Position numbers and translations under genes: made by a program. A DNA stretch of 11,757 bases, taken from NCBI GenBank assembly GCA_947489925.1, contig CANLFK010000064.1, positions 1-11,757 on the forward strand, given 5' to 3'. Under the pieces are notes generated by a model. That model had not been told where the DNA came from. It ran no database searches and saw only the letters and a list, made by a program, of their open reading frames with translations. The stretch comes from Candidatus Caenarcanales bacterium (GTDB lineage Bacteria > Cyanobacteriota > Vampirovibrionia > Caenarcaniphilales > Caenarcanaceae). Of the stretch, positions 7,104 through 11,757 are shown in pieces. Numbering within the stretch: the first letter of the stretch is position 1; every line of letters begins with the position of its first letter.

Positions 7104-7109
7104 TATAAT
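7104..7109 (+). promoter_or_regulatory. Candidate recA -10 box
   Basis: A perfect TATAAT lies 34 bases upstream of the recA ATG, implying a short leader of roughly 28 bases. The -35 zone (about 7080-7086) has no good TTGACA match and is covered by the inverted repeat, as often seen at promoters under repressor or activator control. Confidence 0.5.
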
Positions 7110-7143
7110 GGCTTAATTAGATTGTTTAATTTTAATATTCAAG

Positions 7144-8331
7144 ATGGCAAAAGCAAAAAAAAGTAGTAATACAAATGATTCAGCTGGGAATGAAATAGCA
7201 GAAGTTAAAAGCAAAAAAACTATAGCCTCTAATGCCCAAGAGCAAACTAATCCAGAAAAGCAAAAGGCTTTAGATTTAGCCATTCAGCAAATTGAAAAAG
7301 AATATGGCAAAGGAATTATCATGAAGTTGGGAGCTGCTCCTAAAATTAAAGTTGAATCAATTCCAACTGGTTCTTTGAATTTGGACTTGGCCTTGGGTAT
7401 TGGCGGAATTCCTCGTGGCAGAATCGTTGAAATTTTTGGCCCAGAATCTTCAGGAAAGACTACTATTGCCATGCATATTTGTGCAGAAGCCCAGAAAAAA
7501 GGTGGAATTGCCGCTTTTATAGATGCTGAACATGCTTTAGATCCTGAATATGCCAAACATGTTGGAGTAAATACCGACGAATTATTAATTAGCCAGCCAG
7601 ATTCGGGAGAACAAGCCCTTGAAATTGCTGATCAATTGGTCAGAAGTAGTGCTGTTGATATTATTGTCATTGACTCAGTGGCGGCTTTAATACCCAGAGC
7701 TGAAATTGAAGGTGATATTGGTGATTCACATGTTGGTGTACAAGCTCGTTTAATGAGTCAAGCCCTCCGAAAATTAGCTGGTGCTTGTTCCAAAACTGAT
7801 ACTGTTATAATTTTTATTAATCAATTAAGACAAAAAATCGGTATTACTTATGGTAGCAATGAAACAACTACTGGCGGTAATGCTCTTAAGTTTTATGCTT
7901 CAATCCGCTTAGACATTAGACGCATTGAGACCTTAAAAAGAGGAGATGTTGATTATGGCAATAGAGTAAGAATTAAAGTTGTGAAAAATAAAGTTGCTCC
8001 GCCATTTAGAAAAGCTGAATTTGATATTATTTTTGGTGAAGGAGTTGCTCAGGCTGGAGAATTAGTAGATCTTGGAGTTGGAATTGGTGCTGTAAAGAAA
8101 GCTGGTGCTTGGTATTCATGGATTGATCCAGAAACTCAGGAAGAAATCAAAATTGGACAAGGTCGTGAATCAGCCATTCAATACATGAAAGATAATCCGA
8201 TTTTAGCTGATCAATTAAGGGAAAGAATTATTGCTAGTTTTAAACCCCAAAAATTAGACGATGAAGAAATTAAAGAAGCTTTGAATGAGTCAGTTATTCC
8301 AAAAGAATTAGAAGAAATTATTACTGCTTAA
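7144..8331 (+). CDS. recA: RecA recombinase
   Basis: A 395-residue RecA that forms filaments on single-stranded DNA, drives ATP-dependent strand exchange and, in most bacteria, triggers LexA self-cleavage. Visible landmarks: Walker A GPESSGKTT at 99-107, catalytic E129 in IDAEHALD, Walker B VDIIVIDSVAAL at 171-182, loop L1 near IEGDIGDSHVGVQAR, and loop L2 in INQLRQKIGITYGSNETTTGG, leading into NALKFYASIRLDIRR. The core begins at NPEKQKALDLAIQQIEKEYG (about residue 37), so there is an N-terminal extension of about 35 polar, Lys/Ser/Asn-rich residues not found in E. coli RecA. The ATG at 7144 has no Shine-Dalgarno, and no other start lies between it and the core motif. The C-terminal tail is acidic, as usual. 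It has its own promoter and terminator. Confidence 0.98.
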   Translation: MAKAKKSSNTNDSAGNEIAEVKSKKTIASNAQEQTNPEKQKALDLAIQQIEKEYGKGIIMKLGAAPKIKVESIPTGSLNLDLALGIGGIPRGRIVEIFGPESSGKTTIAMHICAEAQKKGGIAAFIDAEHALDPEYAKHVGVNTDELLISQPDSGEQALEIADQLVRSSAVDIIVIDSVAALIPRAEIEGDIGDSHVGVQARLMSQALRKLAGACSKTDTVIIFINQLRQKIGITYGSNETTTGGNALKFYASIRLDIRRIETLKRGDVDYGNRVRIKVVKNKVAPPFRKAEFDIIFGEGVAQAGELVDLGVGIGAVKKAGAWYSWIDPETQEEIKIGQGRESAIQYMKDNPILADQLRERIIASFKPQKLDDEEIKEALNESVIPKELEEIITA

Positions 8332-8349
8332 AAAATTGATTTTGCTAGG

Positions 8350-8398
8350 CGAGAGGAAATACAAAATATAAAATATTATTTCTTCTCGTTGTTTTGTG
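8350..8398 (+). terminator. Terminator between convergent recA and the pseudo-protease gene
   Basis: The arms at 8350-8361 and 8377-8388 form a 12-base stem with one G-T wobble and a 15-base loop, followed by TTGTTTTGTG. It begins 18 bases after the recA stop. The right arm lies inside the last codons and stop of the minus-strand gene (stop at 8376-8378), so the two converging genes share this DNA. On the minus strand a T-run appears only after about 14 more bases, so recA is the more likely client. Confidence 0.65.
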
Positions 8399-9515
8399 GC
8401 GACACTTCCTGATTAATTTGAATATAGTCTTGAATTAAAATATAAAAACTAATCATTAAATTGAAAGCGGTAAATATAAAAACATTAAAGTATAAATTGC
8501 CTAAACCTTGATTATAAGAGGTGAAAGACCACAAAATAATATTTAAGCCAATTAGCCAAATTTCAAATACAATGCCAGACCAGATAATAAGATTTTTGGA
8601 TAAATTAGAATTTAAAAATTTGGTTTCGGAAATATTAAGCGAAAACCAAGGCAAAGCAAAAGTATAAAGTATTTGAGATTGCTTGCTGCTTGCACCAAAA
8701 GAATTAAGAGCTAAACCTTTTGCTAAATTATTTAATGCAAATATTAAAGGCATTAAAATCAATCCAAATAAAAGATTAAGCCAGCTTAAGTGAAATAATT
8801 GTGAAAAAATATAATCTTTCATTTTTGTCGGATTTTCAATTAATAAAAACAGACCAAAAAATATAATAGCCAAATGTAAGCCTGCTAAAGGCCAATTCCA
8901 GACCCAGCTAAAATTTTTATTAATTGTCTGCAAAAAGGGATCAATCTGAGGAATTTCAACTTTAAAAAATAAAAAACTAAAAATATTTCTCTTTGAAAGA
9001 CTATTTTGACTATCAGAAAAACTCGGTCTAATTAATAATTTTTTTTCGATTAAACTTTGAATGAAAGCTTTTATAGTCGCTTCTTTTGTATTAGTTTCTT
9101 TGGCAATACTTTGTAATGAGCTTCCAGTCAGTCTGTGTAATAAATAAGCTTCCTGAAAATCAAAAGAGAATATTTGCTCTGATTTCAAATCTTTAATGTC
9201 TAAATAATTTCCGTTTTGGCTAAAATCTAAATCTGATCTTAATTCAATTTCCGCTTTCTGAGAGCTTGTATTGTGGCTTATATCATCTAAGAAATCTTTT
9301 TTTAATAATTCATCAATAAAGTTTATAATTTGATTTTCTTTGATTTCTAATTTATTTGATGCCTCTGGCACTGACATTTGAGCGATTGAACGCAAAATTT
9401 CTAATTGTTGTTTGTCTATTAAAAACCAATTGCCATTGTCTGGATTAATAATTTTAAGTGGCTCATCTGGCAAGCTGGGCGGTACAATTTGTAAATTTTT
9501 CTTTAATTTGTACAT
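8376..9515 (-). CDS. Degenerate M50-type peptide metalloprotease (pseudo-protease) with N-terminal winged-helix/PqqD-like domains
   Basis: A 379-residue membrane protein. Residues of about 20-77 look like a PqqD-type domain and about 108-163 like a second small winged-helix unit (QSIAKETNTKEATIKAFI). Four hydrophobic segments follow at about 204-227, 244-268, 308-332 and 341-366. The stretch at 261-275, LNNLAKGLALNSFGA, lines up with the peptide-protease pattern lHElaHalaakrfGa, but HExxH reads NNLAK, so both zinc histidines and the catalytic glutamate are gone. The later motif (usually PafYvDvsDaw) is LPWFSLNISETKF, with Asp replaced by Asn, and the usual NxxP/DG element is eroded to FNLMISFYILIQDY. 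The frame is intact over its full length. It likely keeps a binding, scaffolding or transport role in the inner membrane, but no substrate is known. It starts 18 bases after the 97-residue gene, with no Shine-Dalgarno. An unrelated membrane protein is less likely given the preserved flanks. Confidence 0.65.
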   Translation of the reverse strand: MYKLKKNLQIVPPSLPDEPLKIINPDNGNWFLIDKQQLEILRSIAQMSVPEASNKLEIKENQIINFIDELLKKDFLDDISHNTSSQKAEIELRSDLDFSQNGNYLDIKDLKSEQIFSFDFQEAYLLHRLTGSSLQSIAKETNTKEATIKAFIQSLIEKKLLIRPSFSDSQNSLSKRNIFSFLFFKVEIPQIDPFLQTINKNFSWVWNWPLAGLHLAIIFFGLFLLIENPTKMKDYIFSQLFHLSWLNLLFGLILMPLIFALNNLAKGLALNSFGASSKQSQILYTFALPWFSLNISETKFLNSNLSKNLIIWSGIVFEIWLIGLNIILWSFTSYNQGLGNLYFNVFIFTAFNLMISFYILIQDYIQINQEVSPQNNEKK

Positions 9516-9533
9516 TTGTATTAACGAATTTTT

Positions 9534-9827
9534 TTATTTAGCCAGTTTTCTTTTGCTTAAAACATCAAAAGTCCTTGTTTTTTTAGTCAAAGTTTCAGTT
9601 TCTAAATTATTTTGAATTTGGTCTAAAACTATAAAACTAGAGTCTGCTGACCAAACTTGATTATCAGAAAAGGTAAATACGCCAGCTAATTTAAATTTTT
9701 CACTATTGTCTTCATTTTGCAAAGATACGCTATAATAAGCTTCAGTCAGCGGATTTGTATTTAAATAATGAAAAACCACTGAAAAACTTTCATCTGGCGA
9801 AATTATTTTTTGATCTAAGCCATTCAT
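9534..9827 (-). CDS. Small protein of unknown function, partner of the pseudo-protease
   Basis: A 97-residue protein that I do not recognise. It has no cysteine, signal peptide or membrane segment. Alternating hydrophobic and polar residues suggest mostly beta strands (SFSVVFHYL, AYYSVSLQN, KLAGVFTFS, SSFIVLDQI), and the ISPDESF and WSADSSFIVLD phrases faintly recall single blades of beta-propellers. The C-terminal 25 residues are basic and probably disordered or helical (LTKKTRTFDVLSKRKLAK). It ends 18 bases before the pseudo-protease gene on the same strand, so the two are almost certainly one transcript. Its ATG lies 61 bases from the divergent rlmN start and has no Shine-Dalgarno. A functional link to the membrane protein is inferred from the operon only. 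Confidence 0.65.
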   Translation of the reverse strand: MNGLDQKIISPDESFSVVFHYLNTNPLTEAYYSVSLQNEDNSEKFKLAGVFTFSDNQVWSADSSFIVLDQIQNNLETETLTKKTRTFDVLSKRKLAK

Positions 9828-9888
9828 AATGCGTAAAAATTGTTATTGTATTATTTTTAATTTACTTTTTTTAGTTTAAGCTTTTATT
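9828..9888. promoter_or_regulatory. Divergent promoter region between the small protein and rlmN
   Basis: Only 61 bases separate the two start codons, so promoters for both directions must fit or overlap here. The DNA is nearly all A/T, with long T runs on the plus strand. A TATTAT on the plus strand (about 9847-9852) is a possible -10 for rlmN. No convincing -35 or operator is visible. Confidence 0.35.
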
Positions 9889-10938
9889 ATGTCGCAAATA
9901 TTAAAGAACAAAATTCCTTTGTCTGGTTTATCCAAAGATGAAATTGGGCAATTTATTAGCCAAGAACTTAATTGGGAAAAGTTTAGAATTGAGCAAATTC
10001 ATAGTTGGATTTATGCTAAGAATTCAGATAATTTTCAGGCTTGGAGCGATTTCAGCTTGGACAAAAGAGTTATTTTAGCCGAAAAATTTGCAATTCCTTT
10101 GGTCGAAACTAAAGAAAGACAAATTAGCAAAAAAGATAAAACCGAAAAATATTTATTCTCTTTGCCAGATGGTCAATTGGTTGAATCAGTTTTAATGCGT
10201 TTTAAAGACCGAGATAGTTTAACCGCCTGCATTTCTAGTCAAGTTGGTTGTGCAGTGGGCTGTCCTTTTTGTGCAACTGGCAAATTAGGCTTTAAACGAA
10301 ATTTAATTGCGGCTGAAATTGTAGACCAAGTTATGTCTATGCAAAGAATTAGCGGCGAACAAATTCATAATTTAGTTTTTATGGGACAAGGTGAACCGCT
10401 TAATAATTTGGACAATATTGTTAAAGCCATTCAAATTTTCCGTGAATCAGTCGGTATTGGAGTAAGACATATAACTGTTTCAACCAGCGGAATTGTGCCT
10501 AAAATTATTGAATTGGGCGAAACTAAAATACAAATAAATTTAGCTATTTCCTTACATTCAGCCAAACAAGAACTGCGAGAAAAGTTAGTACCAGTTGCTA
10601 GGCGTTGGAATTTATTTGATTTAATGCAAGCTTTAAAAGTTTATTTTGACCAAACTGGCAGGCGTATTACTTTTGAATATACAATGCTAAAAAATATTAA
10701 TGATACAAATGAAGATGCTCAAGCTTTAAGTGATTTAGTCCGTGATTTACCTTTTCCTTGTCTAATTAATTTAATTCCTTATAATTCAACTGATAGCGAA
10801 TTCGAATGCTCAGACCGAAACCGCATTCAGCAATTTAAATCTATAGTAGAAAGATCTGGTCGCAAAGCCACGATTAGAATTACTTTAGGCTCAGATATTA
10901 GCGGAGCTTGCGGACAATTAGCTAATAAAAACACTTAA
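9889..10938 (+). CDS. rlmN: 23S rRNA A2503 / tRNA A37 C2-methyltransferase (radical SAM)
   Basis: A 349-residue radical SAM enzyme. RlmN methylates C2 of A2503 in 23S rRNA and A37 in several tRNAs, aiding translation accuracy. The [4Fe-4S] cysteines are in CAVGCPFCATG (C121, C125, C128). The methyl-carrying and resolving cysteines are also present: C114 in TACISSQVGC, seven residues before the cluster as in E. coli, and C341 in SGACGQL at the C-terminus. Other family signatures are MGQGEPLNN, RHITVSTSGIVPKI, LAISLHSA, FEYTMLKNIND and LINLIPYN. The N-terminal accessory domain (about 1-95) shows the usual W-IY-K pattern. Cfr-type resistance methyltransferases are related, but the length and the retained RlmN motifs fit RlmN better. 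No Shine-Dalgarno precedes the ATG. The gene converges on the tRNA-Met gene. Confidence 0.96.
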   Translation: MSQILKNKIPLSGLSKDEIGQFISQELNWEKFRIEQIHSWIYAKNSDNFQAWSDFSLDKRVILAEKFAIPLVETKERQISKKDKTEKYLFSLPDGQLVESVLMRFKDRDSLTACISSQVGCAVGCPFCATGKLGFKRNLIAAEIVDQVMSMQRISGEQIHNLVFMGQGEPLNNLDNIVKAIQIFRESVGIGVRHITVSTSGIVPKIIELGETKIQINLAISLHSAKQELREKLVPVARRWNLFDLMQALKVYFDQTGRRITFEYTMLKNINDTNEDAQALSDLVRDLPFPCLINLIPYNSTDSEFECSDRNRIQQFKSIVERSGRKATIRITLGSDISGACGQLANKNT

Positions 10939-10956
10939 ATCAAATTCAAATAAATT

Positions 10957-11028
10957 TGGATCGAGTAGGGATCGAACCTACGACCAAGGGATTATGAGTC
11001 CCGTGCTCTACCGCTGAGCTATCGATCC
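10957..11028 (-). tRNA. tRNA-Met, elongator (anticodon CAT)
   Basis: A complete 72-base cloverleaf on the minus strand. The acceptor GGATCGA pairs fully with TCGATCC, the D stem is GCTC/GAGC, the T stem GTAGG/CCTAC with loop TTCGATC, and the discriminator is A73. The anticodon loop is CTCATAA. The acceptor starts with a G-C pair and the anticodon stem has A31-T39 rather than three G-C pairs, which argues against an initiator. A tRNA-Ile2 with modified CAT cannot be fully excluded but is less likely. Base pair 27-43 is a C/T mismatch. CCA is not encoded, so it must be added after transcription. It lies 64 bases downstream of rpmB on the same strand. Confidence 0.95.
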
Positions 11029-11039
11029 ATAAATAATTA

Positions 11040-11076
11040 CCTGACTAAAAAATTATCATAAACTTATTCAATCAGG
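11040..11076 (-). repeat. Weak inverted repeat between rpmB and tRNA-Met
   Basis: CCTGA at 11040-11044 and TCAGG at 11072-11076 form an inverted repeat that extends to 7 pairs with one wobble, around a loop of about 23 bases. In the minus-strand transcript no clean T-run follows, so it is a poor terminator. It could mark the boundary between the ribosomal protein message and the tRNA, for example as a processing site. Confidence 0.25.
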
Positions 11077-11092
11077 CAATAATAAATTCAAA

Positions 11093-11416
11093 CTAAACTT
11101 CTTCAGCTAAACCCAAAGAAACCATTAATTCCTTTTTCTGTTTACCTTTTAGTCTTTTATGTTTTTTAACACAATTAACTATTCCCAATTTAATCTCAGG
11201 GTTTTTCTTAATTACTGAAGTGGCAACTTTTATTTTAATCGGAGTGCCATTTTCATTAAAGGTTCTGACAGTTTGCAAATTCACTTCAAATCTTCTTTTG
11301 GTGGTTGGATTAAAGTGAGAACGCAAGAAAGAGTATTTCCAACCTTTAATTGCTTTTTTGCCAGACAATTGACAAATTCGTCCAGACTTACTTTTTAATA
11401 ATTTTGACTTTACCAT
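11093..11416 (-). CDS. rpmB: Large ribosomal subunit protein bL28, with extensions
   Basis: A 107-residue L28, about 30 residues longer than the usual 77-80. The family core is at about 12-70: GRICQLSGKKAIKG, a TTKRRFEVNLQTVR stretch and KIKVATSVIKK. A basic N-terminal lead of about 11 residues and a C-terminal tail of about 35 residues (VKKHKRLKGKQKKELMV) are additions. The start is well supported: AAAGGAG lies 5 bases before the ATG. The zinc-ribbon CxxC pairs of some L28 proteins are absent, with only C15 and C82 present. It sits 18 bases after rpsR, in the same operon. Confidence 0.9.
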   Translation of the reverse strand: MVKSKLLKSKSGRICQLSGKKAIKGWKYSFLRSHFNPTTKRRFEVNLQTVRTFNENGTPIKIKVATSVIKKNPEIKLGIVNCVKKHKRLKGKQKKELMVSLGLAEEV

Positions 11417-11434
11417 TTTGACTCCTTTGATAAT

Positions 11435-11632
11435 TTAGATTAAATTTAATTGACGGGCTTGTTTAATTGCTTTGGCAACTTTTCTTTGTATTGGAGAAGG
11501 AAGACCATAAACATAAGAAGGAACTATTCTGGCAGCTTTCCCTTCACCACTTAAAAATTTTCTGAGAAAATCAATATTCAAAGGATTAATATCTTGCAAA
11601 TTTATTTCTAATTTTCTTTTTTTCTTCTTCAC
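11435..11632 (-). CDS. rpsR: Small ribosomal subunit protein bS18 (GTG start)
   Basis: A 65-residue S18. The C-terminal RNA-binding core is clear: NPLNIDFLRKFLSGEG, ARIVPSYVYGL, then QRKVAKAIKQARQLNLI, which parallels the KI-P-TG and QR-AIKRAR-LALL pattern of other S18 proteins. The N-terminus is a short basic run (KKKKRK), and the chain stops at LNLI without the common LPF tail. The GTG start is forced, because an in-frame TGA lies two codons upstream and no other start codon precedes the core. No Shine-Dalgarno precedes it. In the 30S subunit S18 binds the platform next to S6. The usual partner genes rpsF, ssb or rplI are not adjacent on this side, where rpmB follows instead. Confidence 0.88.
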   Translation of the reverse strand: MKKKKRKLEINLQDINPLNIDFLRKFLSGEGKAARIVPSYVYGLPSPIQRKVAKAIKQARQLNLI

Positions 11633-11757
11633 GATTCAATATTTTAGGAAAGAGGGTATTTATTTAGATTTTATTCTATCATTGCAAGTTATCTTAAAGT
11701 GTGAAAAAGTGTGAAAACTAAATATTTTTTCTCTTTTTAATTAATTTTTATTTTATT
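11633..11757 (-). promoter_or_regulatory. Upstream region of the rpsR-rpmB operon
   Basis: A 125-base AT-rich leader with no gene visible before the window edge. On the minus strand a TTGCAA with TAAATA 15 bases later could serve as promoter elements, but the spacing is short and the match modest. The tandem repeat listed separately lies further upstream, where an activator or repressor would bind. Confidence 0.35.
11698..11717. repeat. Perfect tandem repeat, 2 x 10 bases, upstream of rpsR
   Basis: AGTGTGAAAA occurs twice back to back, so the copies are one DNA helical turn apart and would present the same face to a protein. On the minus strand one copy reads TTTTTCACA, matching the loose DnaA-box pattern TTWTNCACA; the other copy reads GTTTTCACA, one base off. 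A binding site for a regulator of the ribosomal operon is plausible but unproven. Confidence 0.5.

Noticed and set aside
8376..9515. Active site-2-type metalloprotease
   Set aside because: The HExxH site reads NNLAK and no alternative HExxH occurs elsewhere in the protein.
9412..9615. Plus-strand 67-codon frame across the junction of the pseudo-protease and the small protein genes
   Set aside because: It is antisense to both better-supported genes, has low-complexity hydrophobic content and no start signal.
10957..11028. Initiator tRNA-fMet
   Set aside because: The acceptor begins with a paired G-C and the anticodon stem lacks the three G-C pairs typical of initiators.
1..11757. CRISPR array, insertion sequence, integrase or attachment site
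   Set aside because: No regularly spaced repeats, transposase or integrase motifs were seen, and the sequence beside the tRNA-Met shows no duplicated 3' end.

Overview
This AT-rich window (about one third G+C by eye) looks like chromosomal DNA from a bacterium of the cyanobacterial phylum, most likely a non-photosynthetic Melainabacteria/Vampirovibrionia-type lineage. The main clue is the porin at 794-2746. It joins a signal peptide, one SLH domain, a short coiled coil and an OprB-like beta-barrel, the layout of cyanobacterial outer-membrane porins. The tRNA lacks an encoded CCA, and most genes lack a Shine-Dalgarno sequence, which fits. SLH porins also occur in a few other phyla, so the placement is probable, not proven. 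No rRNA, CRISPR array, insertion sequence or phage gene was found.

Layout. Positions 1-198 hold no convincing gene but contain a GC-rich, hairpin-dense segment that may be the 3' part of a structured RNA. A ComEA-like helix-hairpin-helix membrane protein (minus strand) and the porin (plus strand) diverge from a shared region rich in inverted repeats. After the porin terminator come three closely spaced plus-strand genes: an HD-family (p)ppGpp-hydrolase-like protein, glutathione synthetase (gshB), and a single-chain MmeI-like restriction-modification enzyme. recA follows with its own promoter and a large inverted repeat where an operator would sit. recA converges on a two-gene minus-strand unit: a 97-residue protein of unknown function, then a membrane protein with the scaffold of an M50 peptide metalloprotease whose zinc-binding HExxH has become NNLAK. 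rlmN diverges from that pair. The right end is a minus-strand group: rpsR (S18), rpmB (L28) and an elongator tRNA-Met.

How the parts relate. Most genes are housekeeping: DNA repair (recA), translation (rlmN, rpsR, rpmB, tRNA-Met), redox (gshB), possible alarmone turnover (HD protein), DNA uptake (ComEA-like) and outer-membrane permeability (porin). The accessory parts are the MmeI-like enzyme lodged between gshB and recA, and the pseudo-metalloprotease with its small partner. That pair is the best candidate for something undescribed.

Start sites were corrected in two places. The porin most likely starts at a TTG at 794 behind a GGAGG, not at a GTG at 734. The HD protein starts at ATG 2856, not at a GTG at 2811 that lies inside the porin terminator.
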